DNA of 24,606 nucleotides. It comes from Jimgerdemannia flammicorona (Eukaryota; Mucoromycota; Endogonomycetes; Endogonales; Endogonaceae). Of this stretch, positions 9,110 to 18,491 are shown one piece after another. Positions within the stretch are counted from its first letter, which is position 1. Each line of letters begins with the position of its first letter. The notes beneath the pieces are model-generated. The model did no database searches, was not told the DNA's origin, and saw nothing but the letters and a program-made list of their open reading frames with translations. The position numbers and the translations under genes are program-made. The stretch lies in the NCBI GenBank assembly GCA_003990745.1, contig RBNI01001069.1, forward strand, positions 1 through 24,606. The letters are read 5' to 3'.

Positions 9110-12100
9110 TTGGTCCAGTCCTGAAAAATTTGCTGATCCCATAACCTCTGACAGAGGGTCAAAAAGTGGTATTTATAGGCTGGTGTCTTCCCTATATATT
9201 TTGGCATAATGGTGAAGGGTCACTCCCTTCATATAGAGCAAGGGCCTGATTCTGATCTTGATCAATCAGTTGACAGTTTGAACTCCTCTGACTTCAAAAG
9301 TCTTATGAATGAGTAGTTGCTGGTGCTATATCTCTTAGAGAATGGTTCAGACAGATTACCTGCTAGTCATGGAACATATTGTTACAATTCATGGACTAGA
9401 ACCTCATAGGTGGTCATTACATTTTGCTTCTCTTATATAGGTTTATGGTACTTCTTGAGTCTGTTCCTATGTACTATGATAGGCAGTATGGTCTCTGAGA
9501 GTTTTCTAAGCCAGAAGATAGTTCTCTTGATATCTTGCACATAGAAGAGTCCTTCTCATTTGGGCTCCAGTTTTTGCAACCATGAGACTTCTATCATATT
9601 TTGATATAGTAGGACCTTTTCTCTGATTTGAATGGATTCTAGGGTCTTGTGATTCTTTTCTGCATTCTTTCTTATTAGTACTTGTGACTTGATGATATAA
9701 TCTTCAGCCTTCTTCCTGATTTGGTGTAGTCTCCAGATTTCTGAGTCAACTCATCTCCAAGTTAGGTCTAGATTTGTGACTGAGGTTCTATTGGAATCTT
9801 CTTCTCTGAAGAGCAGTTCTCTTGGGGTAAAGTGTGTACTCTGTGACCATATGTCTTATAAGACAGAGAGAGCAGTTGAGAGGTAGTTATCCCAATTCTC
9901 ATATGTGTCTGAATCTTCACCAGGATATTCTTGAGGGTCTTGTTGGTTCTCTCTGTCTGTCCATTTTCTTGAGGGTGATATGTGGTAGTTTTGATATACT
10001 GAATCTTGTATTTCTGATATATTATCTCATAGAATCTATTGACAAATTCTGTGCTATAGTCTGTGGTGATTTGCTTTGGTGTCTTGTAGTGGCAGATGAT
10101 TTCTCAGTACAGGAAGTCAGCTATAAAGAGAGCATTGACTTCTTGTAATGCTCCTGCTTCTATCCATTTGGTAAAGAGGTCTACAATAACTATAATATAG
10201 CAGTTTCCTGATAGTATTACTGGTAGTGGTCCAATGATGTCTATTGTGATGTGGTAGAAGAGGATAGACTCAATTCTTAATGACCTAGGTGCCTGGTCTT
10301 GCTGATATTGTTTCTGTTTTTGGTACTTGTCACACCCTTTGACAAATTAGCATAGGTCTTCTTCTATCTTGGACCACCACATGGTTCTTCTTGTCTTATT
10401 ATATATATTGGTTCCTCTTAGATATCCTTGTTCATGTACTTCCTTCATTACTTGATACTTCTTGTATTCAGATATTATAAGCTTTTCTCATTTTCTGAGT
10501 ATAGTGTTTTCTAGTTCAAACTATTTCTAAGTCCAGTTAATGATAGTGATTGTCTAGGGTTCAAGATGGTTGAACATCTTCTGCTGCCTAAGATAGCTGA
10601 TTAATCTATAGTATAACTCCTTATTCATGTTGAATAGTCTTGATGGGGGTGTTTTGGAGTATCCTTAAGAGTATATCAGTATTGGCATTGATTCTTCCTG
10701 AGCAGTGCTTGACAGTACAGTCATACTCTTGCAGTCTGTAGATCTATCTGGCATATATTCCTTTAGAGTTCAGAGTGTAGAATAGCCAGGCAAGAGCAGA
10801 ATGGTCTGTTTGAATAGTGAAGTGTTTCCTGGCTAGGTAGTAGTGGAACTTGTCTACCACCCAAACTACTGCTAAGCATTCGAGCTTACATAACTTGTAG
10901 TTCTGTTCTGCTCTATAAGTATCTCAGCTTGTATAGGAGATGACATATTCATGTCTATCTTTCTTCTGAGCTAGGACTGCTCCAAGTCCTATAGCACTTG
11001 TATCTGTCTGCAGGATAAACTCTAGGTTCCAATCTGGTCTTCTGAGAATGAGTGCTTAGATCAACCTGGTCTTAAGTTCATTAAAGGTTTCTTGGTATTC
11101 CTTGATCTATTCAAATTTAGTCTCCTTCTTGGTGATTGTATTGAGCTTCCTGTAGTCAATGTAGAGTCTTAGAGCAAACTCTCCAGGCTTGCTTTCTTTC
11201 TTTGAAGCAAGGATAATGGGTGAAGCCCAGGGGCTGATAGCTTGCTTGATGATTTCAGCTTCTTTTATTTCCTTAAGTTCTACTCACAGCTATTCTCTGT
11301 AGGCAGGTGGTATAGGTCTGGCTTTCTGATAGATGGACTTGGTATCACTGGTGTCAACTCCATAGTAGTACTTAGGTTCTTAATTGTAGATATTCCTAAA
11401 GTCTGTAGCAAGTACTCCTTCATTCTGGTGCAGGACCTTGAGAAGTTGTTCTTTTAGAGAAAAGTTTTCTCCAATGATATATGTGTGCTTATTCTGATCC
11501 TTATCTTTCTTGTGCTCTAGTTCAGTAATCTTGGTGGCAGCATAGGCTCTTCTTCCAGTAGATCTAAAGCCTTATTCTCCTCTCTTGGTCTTGATGAGTT
11601 TGATAGCTTCAGTGATCTTGAGCTTTTTGATTTTGTAGATCAGCATCTGGCTAATCCTGTCATACTTCTTGACTTTGAATGGGATGGTGGGGTTGTGATT
11701 CCTGACTATGAGGAAGATCTCGTCAGTATAATCAGAGTCAATTACTCTTCCTTCAACTGAGATTTCACTTTTGGCCAGACTGCTCCTAGTCTTGATAATT
11801 CTGGTATAGTTCTCTGACAATTTGACTCTAATTCTGGTACCAAGTAGGGTAGTGGTCTGTGGTTCAAGGATAGCATCTTGAATACTGGCAAGGTCCATTC
11901 CTATGACTCCTTCAGTCTTGTATTCTGGGATCTTGGCTTTGGAGTGAAACTTCTTGACCTTGAGAGTGATGTCTGGTTCTTATTCCTCCTCATCATCACT
12001 GTCAGCTTGAAGCTCTGGGGGCTGGTCATCTTCTTCAGCTTTCTTTTTTGCTTCAGCAGATTCTTACTCATGTTTCTGTTGGCAGATTTTCCTGACTTCA

Positions 12101-14065
12101 CTGATATAGAACTAGCAGTCATTCAGGTGTTCAGAGCAGTATATCCTAGTACCATGGAGGCATCTTCCTTGAGGGGCATAGTCATCAATGATCTTATTAT
12201 ACCACTACTTATCTGTGAGCTTGGGTGTCTTATTCTTGTTCTTGTTTACCAAGTATATGAAGACTTCTGTGTCCTCTTCATCTCCTTCCTCCATGTCTGA
12301 TAGAACTCCTTTATAGACATTGATAGAGACTTATACCTTTCTTCCTCTATAGTTGATCTATATCTTCTGGACATTGAGGTCAATGATAGCCTTGGCCTTG
12401 TGAAGCCATTGGTTACCAATGAGGATATTATAGTTGGTGGCACTTGTAACAATCATATCTACTGAGATAGTATGTAGCTCCTCTAATCTTGATGAGGACT
12501 TCTCAGATCTTACCAAGAGGGGTAGCTCATATACTATCTGCTGTAATATAGACCATCTTGGTGGACTCTTCAATGTCTCAGTCTAGGTGGTCAATTGTCT
12601 TCTTGCTCATAAGGCACTTTCTAGCACTAGTATTAATGATAGTATCAAAGATACAATCTTTAATCTGATATGGAGTATAGGCTGATGTTTTGCACTGATC
12701 TTCAGATTTTTTGCCTAAGTCTTCTTGATCATTTTCTTGTGCATTGTGAGCTTCTATAATCTTGTATTCTTGGTTCTTGACAGTGGTTGCAAGTCCTACT
12801 CTCAACTGCTGTCTGAAGACAGGGACTTTGGCTAGTTGTCCAAAAGTAGTATTGACCTTTTATTCCTTAAGGTCCTTATAGATATCATACTGGTGGATCT
12901 TAGTCTTATACAGCTTCTATTCCTTCTTGCTTTCACTTTCTTCTGAGACTGGAGTAGTGCCTTCAATGATTTGGTAAGCAGCTTCATCTAACTCTATATC
13001 TTGATCAATCTCCTCAGGTTGGGTCTTGCTTTGAATAGTGATAGCTGGAGTCTTCTTTAGTCTTCCAACTGGCTTGCTGTTGCTCTTCTTGTCATAGGGC
13101 TTGGACTGGGTTCTGGTACCTTCAGTAACAGAGTAGAATTTGGGCTCTTTATAGTATTTTTCATCATCAGTATCACCAATCTCCTTGATGACTACTGTAT
13201 TGGTTTGTTCTCTAGTTCTGGTAGCATTACTTAGTTAGACTTTGTGTCTTGTTTTGGTCATACAACTCTTTGCATAGTGGTCTTCTTCTCTACATCTAAA
13301 GTATGTAATATTGCATTCTTCTGTAACAGCTGCAAATCTCTATACTGATCTCCTGTTGGCACTTCAGACTTCTCTAACAACATCACCAAGGTGTGCAGTC
13401 ATCTTGGCAAACTGCTTGGTGAGTTTCTCCACTAGGTCAGCTTTGGCTGCCTTGAGGGTAGGTGGGGATGTTTGCCTGTTTACAACTGTGGTGAGTATGA
13501 TACTAGTTGGCTTTAATGGCTCTATTTTGATGCTAGTTATTTTCTCCATTGAGTGTTCAGCAGGGTGTCTGGCAGTCCAATATCTCTGTGCAAAGACCAC
13601 TTTCTGATCAAGAGTCAGTGCAGCTGAGGTAGATCAGATTGCTAGAGCAATTTTAGAGTAAACTCCTTTGAGGAAGATTAAATCTGCTATTTGTTCCTTG
13701 AGACAGTCATTATAGTCAGCCAAGACAATCTGGTAGTAGATTTGGGTATAGAATGAGTTGGAATCTTCACTGAGTCTCTAACAGATAGTATTGAGTTGAT
13801 CCTTGAGAGCTTGCTTGATCTTTTTAGTATAATATATAGTTCTGAGGAAGGTCTTCATGTTGGCAAGTCTGGCTGCACTAGCATCAGCAATGGTAGCTAC
13901 ATTGAACTTGTCTCTGACAGGTCCTCTGAGGCTGACTGGTAGAAGGGCCAATTGTGCATCCATATTGAGGGCTTGTATAGCAACAAATTGTTCAAAGTCT
14001 TCAATAAAGATCAGGATTGATTCTTCAGTAGTATATCTATAGAATATAGGGAGATACATTTCCAT
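9110..14065 (-). pseudogene. B1 gag-pol pseudogene with RT core deleted
   Basis: On the minus strand, gag begins near MEMYLPIFYRYTTEES (14065). The zinc knuckle at 13262-13318 has lost its first cysteine (YFRC). The protease near 12620-12640 reads NTS where B2 has DTG, so the catalytic aspartate is gone. dUTPase follows (11540-11918), then the start of RT. Just after NTITKK (about 11123) the sequence jumps to the end of the RT/RNase H connection, so the palm with the YIDD box is missing. RNase H is readable (QTDTSAIGLGAVLAQ near 11010, LECLAVVW, TDHSALAW). The integrase catalytic residues remain (ITIDIIGP near 10240, TTDYSTEF near 10060, NGQTERTN near 9955), followed by a GPF/Y-like C-terminus (EGLFYVQD, HRNRLKKYH near 9470). 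Many stops disable it. The 3' end of the frame is approximate. Confidence 0.88.
11540..11918 (-). other. dUTPase domain of B1
   Basis: All five trimeric dUTPase motifs can be followed on the minus strand: EGVIGMDL, TRIIKTRSSLAK, RVIDSDYTDE, KYDRISQML and GFRSTG. The domain lies between protease and RT. Compared with B2 it has lost glycines in motif 3 (G to R and G to D) and in motif 4 (G to S), all G-to-A transitions, so it is probably inactive. A 108-codon uninterrupted frame survives in its middle. The + strand frame over the same bases is only its complement. Confidence 0.85.
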
Positions 14066-14162
14066 CTTGTCTTGAATTCTTGCAAGGGTGACTCTTATAG
14101 TCAGAGTAGTTGTTGTGGTAGTTGTTCATTTTTCAGCTTGAAAGTGAGGGATTCATCTTGAA

Positions 14163-14183
14163 TCACCAGCTAATGGACACTAA
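14163..14183 (-). promoter_or_regulatory. Possible primer-binding site of B1
   Basis: Just inside the 5' LTR the minus strand reads TTAGTGTCCATTAGCTGGTG. The B2 counterpart is TTGGTACCCATTGGCTGGTG at 18368-18387. The position and the TGG start fit a primer-binding site, but I cannot match it to a specific tRNA. Transitions (TGG to TAG) have damaged it here. Confidence 0.4.
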
Positions 14184-14415
14184 GTTGTCATATAGTGATC
14201 ACTGAGTCCTTTAAATATATCAGATTCTCTTCAATATATATCTCTTAGACTAACTCAAGTTTGTTATAAGCAAGTTCTTATTGAAGTGCCTTTCCAAGGT
14301 CTTATAGTCCTCAAACTTCTTATCTTTAAACTGTCTTGTTATCTTTTTAGATTGCTTGCAAGGAATTGTAGTAAGTGAACTGGAACTGACTTTATTTTGA
14401 AAGAAATAAGAGAGA

Positions 14416-14423
14416 TATTTATA
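14416..14423 (-). promoter_or_regulatory. TATA box of the B1 5' LTR
   Basis: TATAAATA on the minus strand, aligned with the TATA boxes of the other family B LTRs. As part of the 5' LTR, this copy would have driven the element transcript, toward lower coordinates. Confidence 0.6.
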
Positions 14424-14621
14424 TAAAATATAATTCAATAGTTGCTAAGATATAAAGCTAAATATAAATTTCAATAACCAATAAAATACTGGAATATAGG
14501 AAACTATAGTTGTTGATACAGATTCCAGTATTAGTACAGATGATTATATAAGTTCAGAGTACCAGTAGAATTCAGTGATATAGGAAAAGGATACTGGAAG
14601 AATTTGGTATCACCAAGAACT

Positions 14622-15410
14622 TTAAAGCAGAATGTTCAGGACTATGGGGACTTCATCCTTATCATTGCTGAAGGAGATGAGATCTGCAAATGTTTTGTCT
14701 GTCTCATTATATAGGTCACACATTTTGCATATGTTACATAGGATGACATCATCATATTCAGCAGCAGCAGGGGCTCTCCAATCTATGACATTCTCTTCTA
14801 CAAAATAAGAAATAAATGTGGGGTCTTAGGGAGGTCTAACCTGGATGCTGAGGCCTTAGAATGCTGAGATCAATCCTTATAGGAACTGATCTGGGTTATT
14901 CTGGAAGATGAGATACCAGAACTCTTTTACCTCATCACTATTGAGAGTGATAGTGGACTGGACCTCTGTAGCTATCATGGCTTCTAGTGTATTGATATAA
15001 TGGTCTGACAGATCCCTGAAGTCTGAGACTTTGGTATATTCTAAGTTGGAGATTGACCATAGTACATATCTGAAGATCTGATGAATCTTCTTGGCTGTCC
15101 TTATTTCATATATATCTATAGAAGTAGCATCTTGTAGCTCTTGAGGGCTGGCTTGAGGGAATTCCTAGCAGAGGAGGTTTCCTATTTCATATTCTTGCCA
15201 CATCTGAAGATATTCAGTAGCAATAGTGATTCTTGTTTCCATCTCACAGCAGTAGAGAATATAATAATAAGAGTCACTAGTACCCAGATTGATACTAGGA
15301 GTCCTTGTGGTGTGGGTCCTTATGGCTCTTTAGATGTCTTGGAATATCCTTTCCTGGACTGAGGGACCTTGGTAGTCCTTTGATCTTGAGGTTTGGTGAG
15401 TAGCAGGCAT
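14622..15410 (-). pseudogene. U3-encoded ORF, B1 5' LTR copy (unknown protein)
   Basis: I do not recognise this protein. The frame runs from an ATG (15408-15410) to TAA (14622-14624): 789 bp, exactly 263 codons. Readable segments include TRITIATEYLQMWQEYEIGN, AKKIHQIFRYVLWSI, VSDFRDLSDHYINTLEA, QSTITLNSDEV and a C-terminal LCNICKMCDLYN with cysteines three apart. This copy keeps CAG (Q) where both other copies have TAG. Conversely, TGC-TAG here matches TGC-TGG in B2. Compared with the B1 3' copy it lacks 15 bp, an in-frame gap. The pattern argues for an ancestral functional gene later mutated. Confidence 0.65.
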
Positions 15411-15667
15411 TTTGTTTATAATAAGTCTTTGAGCTATTTTGGGATTAGTAGGTCTTATTGAGTTACTACTACTGCAGTTCCTTGATCCTTCTTTTATATT
15501 CCTCAATATGTTTGTATTGTGGTTCTAATGACTCACAGTTGGTCATCATTACTCATCTTATAGCCTAGATGAGTCATGCCATATAATCTTCTTGTACTCT
15601 GATCTGGTGGCTTATAAGAAAAGACTGTCTCTTATGCTGATATCATCATTCTGAGGTCACCATTACA

Positions 15668-16249
15668 ATATATAAATATTACCCAATATATATATATTTC
15701 TTAGAATTAATATATACTAGATTTGTCAAAATTAGTAACTTAACTATATATTGATTAATTTTGTCAAGCTATCAGAATCTCATTTGGGTAAAAATCTTAC
15801 TGGTGTCTTTGTAAACTGTATTTGAGATTTTTGATATTATGATATATGGCATAAAATAAAAATAAGAAACAAGGAAATAGATATTTAATTATAGTAACTG
15901 AATCAGATTTTCTGATTTATTTAGTATAGAAATTAACTTTACTGTAAATACTACATCTAAAACATTATCAGTGAAACTGTTACTATAGTATTTCAACAAT
16001 GTTGAAATATTTCAATATTTTCTAAATAACTCATAACTTAGCCTCATAGTAGCAGAATTAGTACACAAATCTATTTAAATAACCCAGTATTTTAGAGTAA
16101 ATAAAGCTCAGTCAGTTTAATTCAAAAGTCTTCTTTACATACCCTTCTCTATATACAAAATCCATCTAACTTACTAAGTTCTACATCTGCTATATTACAA
16201 TATATAGATAAAGATATATAGAGAATAAGTCTTTCAAAAAATATTATAT
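15668..16249. other. AT-rich spacer between B1 and the second minisatellite
   Basis: No gene is visible. It contains a 21-bp palindrome at 15989-16009 (arms TATTTCAACA and TGTTGAAATA around one A) and a smaller inverted repeat at 15901-15917 (AATCAGA and TCTGATT around three T). It is the original target DNA on the right side of B1. Confidence 0.6.
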
Positions 16250-16470
16250 TTTAAAAAGTTCAGATTTTTAAAAAGGTTAAATTTTTGAAAAAGGTCAGAT
16301 TTCAAAAAAGGTTAAATTTTTGAAAAAGGTTGAGTTTTCAAAAAAGGACAGGTTTTCAAAAAAGGTTGGGTTTTTAAAAAAGATTGAGTTTTCAAAAAGA
16401 AAAAAAAAAAAAATATCAGGTTTTTGAAAAAGATCAGATTTTTAAAAAAGATTGAGTTTTTAAAAAAAGT
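16250..16470 (+). repeat. 18-bp minisatellite, about twelve units, second copy
   Basis: About twelve 18-bp units of the same type as at 6820-6909, here often with GGTT in place of AGAT, and interrupted by a 14-A run near 16400. The downstream tail (16470-16585) is homologous to 6910-7030, so array and tail together form a dispersed repeat present twice in the window. Confidence 0.8.
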
Positions 16471-16751
16471 TATCTTATATTTTAAATCATTGATTTTTTA
16501 CTTTAAATATATATTAGCTATAATAACAGATAATATATCCAATAATAATATATTTTTTTAAACAATTAGAACAGAGTTCAATCATACTGATCTCAATTAT
16601 ATATCAGCTAATATAATATATACTATTTGACTCATATTATTAATTTAGTTATTCAGAACTTTTTAGTCTATTTAAAAGCTGATGATAATGTGAGTGAAGA
16701 TAGTCCTGGAGAAATAATTTCAAAGCTTCAATTAATTATTATCAAATCTAG
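16471..16751. other. AT-rich tail and left flank of B2
   Basis: The first part repeats 6910-7030; beyond about 16590 the two copies diverge. No coding signal. The five bases TCTAG (16747-16751) next to the B2 LTR would be the left copy of its target duplication; the right copy is not in the window. Confidence 0.5.
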
Positions 16752-16993
16752 TGTAATAGTGACCCCAGAATAATAACATTAGCATAGGAGACAGTCTTTC
16801 CTTACAAGCCACCAGATTGGAGCATAAGAAGATTATGTAGCATATAAGATGAGCAATGATGACCAACTGTGAGTCATTGTGACCACAGTATGAGTATCTT
16901 GAGAAATATAAAAGAAGGACCAAGGAACCACAGTAGCAGCAACCAATAAGACCCACCAATCCCAAAATAGCTCAAAGACTTACCACAAATAAA

Positions 16994-17854
16994 ATGCCTG
17001 CTGCTCACCAAACCTCAAGGTTAAGGAACCACTAAGGTATCTCAGTTGAAGAAAGAATATTCCAAGACATCAGAAGAGCCATGAGGACTCACTCAATAAG
17101 GACTCCTAGTGTCAACCTAGATACTGGTGACCCTTATCATTATATCCTCTACTGCCATGAAATGGAAACAAGAATCACTATTGCTACTGAATGCCTCCAA
17201 ATGTGGCAGGAGTACGAAATAGGAAACCTCCTCTGCTGGAAGTTCTCACAGACCAGCACTCAAGAGCTACAAGATGCTACTCCTATGAATATACATAAAA
17301 CAAGGATAGCTAAGAAGATCCATCAGATCTTCAGGCATACACCATGGTCAATCCCCAACTTGAAGTATGTTAGAGTCTCAGATTTCAGAGACCTGTCATC
17401 CCACTATATCAATGCACTAGAAGCCAGGGTGGCTACAGAAGCCCAGTCTACTATCACTCTCAATAGTGATAAAGTAGAAGACTTCTGGCATCCCATCCTT
17501 CAGAACAACTCAGACCAATTTCTGCAAGGATTGATCTCAGTATTCCAAGGCCCAAGCATCTAGGTTAGACCTCTCCAAGACCCTACATTTATTCCCTATT
17601 TTGTGGAAGAGAACCTCATAGACTAGAGAGCTCCAGATCTCCTTATTCCCACTACTACTGTCAAATGTGATGATGTTATCAGCAATGATATCATCCTGTG
17701 TGACATATGTGAAACACATGAAGTATGCAAAATGCATGACCTATGCAATGATGATGATAAGACAGATGAGATGTTTGTAGATCTTATCTTCTTCAAAGAC
17801 ATCCTGACCTCTGAAGAGGACAAAGCCTCTATAGTCTTGAATATTCTGCTCTAA
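16994..17854 (+). pseudogene. U3-encoded ORF, B2 copy (unknown protein, ~286 aa)
   Basis: I do not recognise this protein. The frame runs from ATG (16994, context aaaATGcc) to TAA (17852-17854): 861 bp, 287 codons. Stops inside it are at 17033 (TAA; CAA in B1's 3' LTR), 17561 (TAG; CAG in B1's 5' LTR) and near 17623 (TAG; TGG in both B1 LTRs). The longest uninterrupted piece is 160 codons from 17081. Visible features are a basic N-terminus, MWQEYEIGNLLCW in the middle, EENLID-RAP, and near the C-terminus a Cys/His array with residues three apart (17699-17746). No signal peptide or membrane span is apparent. An upstream ATG at 16856 is in the same frame at this copy, but a single-base length difference among copies makes that extension doubtful. 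It lies upstream of the TATA box, so it would be on the RNA 3' end. Confidence 0.65.
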
Positions 17855-17877
17855 GTCCCTTAGTTATACTGAATAAT

Positions 17878-17981
17878 GCCAGCACCGGCATTCTGAGGTG
17901 ATGTAGAATTGTTCCAGCACCAGCATTCTGAGGTGACACAGAATTGTTCCAGCACCAGCATTCTGATGTAATACTGAATTA
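17878..17981 (+). repeat. 35-bp tandem repeat in B2 U3, three units
   Basis: There are three units of 35, 35 and about 34 bp, each with CCAGCACCAGCATTCTGA or a close variant, between the end of the U3 reading frame and the TATA box. The two B1 LTRs have only one degenerate copy at this place. Position and repetition suggest an enhancer-like expansion. Confidence 0.75.
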
Positions 17982-18116
17982 TACCAGTATCCTGAACCTA
18001 TACAACCATCAGTGCCAACTCTGGAACTTAGTAGTTTTTCCTGTCCTGGCATTTTATTTTAGTTATTTGAATTTATATTTAGCTTTATATCTTAGCAACC
18101 ATTGAATTATATTTTG

Positions 18117-18149
18117 TATAAATACTCCTCTTATTTTCTCTGAAATAAA
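18117..18149 (+). promoter_or_regulatory. TATA box and AATAAA signal of the B2 5' LTR
   Basis: TTGTATAAATA (TATA at 18117-18124) is followed 19 bases later by AATAAA (18144-18149). The family A LTR has the same arrangement (22097-22104 and 22122-22127), so these mark the likely transcription start and RNA 3'-end regions of the LTR. Confidence 0.65.
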
Positions 18150-18367
18150 GTCAGTTTACTCAGTCTACTTAGTGCAATATATATACTTCCTTGCAAGCAA
18201 TCTAAGAGATAATAAGACAGTTTAAAGATAAGAAGTTTGAGGACTATAAGACCTTGAGAAGGCACTCCAATAAGAACTTGCCTATAACAAACTTGAGTTA
18301 GTTTAAGAGATACACCTTGAAGAGAATCTGGTGTATTTGAAGGACTCAGTGACTACTACATGACAAC

Positions 18368-18387
18368 TTGGTACCCATTGGCTGGTG
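18368..18387 (+). promoter_or_regulatory. Possible primer-binding site of B2
   Basis: TTGGTACCCATTGGCTGGTG begins two bases after the LTR end. The TGG start and position fit a primer-binding site. I cannot assign a tRNA by eye. Confidence 0.45.
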
Positions 18388-18491
18388 ATTTAAGATAAAT
18401 CTCTCACTTTCAAGCTAAAAAATGAACAACTCCCACAACAACTACCCTGACTACAAGAGTCACTCCTGCAAGAATTCAAGATAAGATAGAA

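Larger units (their letters stand above)
7574..15667 (-). mobile_element. B1: complete-ended Ty3/gypsy element (family B), RT-deleted
   Basis: Direct repeats at 7574-9068 and 14186-15667 both begin TGTCATATAG and end in ATTACA on the + strand. They flank a minus-strand internal region of 5,117 bp with gag, zinc knuckle, protease, dUTPase, a remnant of RT, RNase H and integrase. ATAT occurs on both outer sides (7570-7573 and 15668-15671), a possible 4-bp target duplication, though it is weak in such AT-rich DNA. From the 5' LTR to the RT start the internal region is almost exactly the same length as in B2 (3,055 versus 3,054 bp). No chromodomain is visible after integrase. Confidence 0.93.
14186..15667 (-). 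repeat. 5' LTR of B1 (1,482 bp)
   Basis: This is the right copy of the B1 long repeat, aligned end to end by eye with 7574-9068. The 13-bp length difference is mainly a 15-bp in-frame gap inside the U3 reading frame and a single-base deletion in the other copy. It carries a TATAAATA box (14416-14423, complementary strand). On the same strand AATAAA-like sequence lies further downstream. Confidence 0.93.
16752..18365 (+). repeat. 5' LTR of B2 (1,614 bp)
   Basis: It starts TGTAATAGTGACC and ends TACATGACA, matching both B1 LTRs in inverted orientation. It is about 120-130 bp longer, from a 35-bp tandem repeat (17878-17981) and in-frame insertions in the U3 reading frame. TATA box at 18117-18124, AATAAA at 18144-18149. 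Confidence 0.92.

Noticed and set aside
9069..9700. Chromodomain at the end of family B pol
   Set aside because: After the GPF/Y-like integrase end I could not find the Y-L-V-K-W or W-E pattern in any minus-strand frame.
11878..12300. 140-codon + strand frame, with a related 124-codon minus-strand frame at 20292-20666
   Set aside because: Both are complements of the family B polyprotein between protease and dUTPase. They are hydrophobic-looking because they read the opposite strand of lysine/glutamate-rich coding sequence.
8543..15362. 73-codon + strand frames at 8543-8764 and 15141-15362, nearly identical
   Set aside because: They are the complement of the U3 gene in the two B1 LTRs, and their similarity follows from LTR identity. 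No start or stop context supports an antisense gene.
7570..15671. ATAT on both sides of B1 as a firm target-site duplication
   Set aside because: Four AT bases in very AT-rich flanks are too weak; kept only as a possibility.
16732..16965. 77-codon minus-strand hydrophobic frame
   Set aside because: It crosses the B2 LTR boundary into unrelated flank, so it is chance.
16856..16993. Longer start (ATG 16856) for the U3 frame
   Set aside because: Single-base length differences among the three LTRs shift the frame in this stretch, and stops differ. The ATG at 16994 is shared by all three copies.
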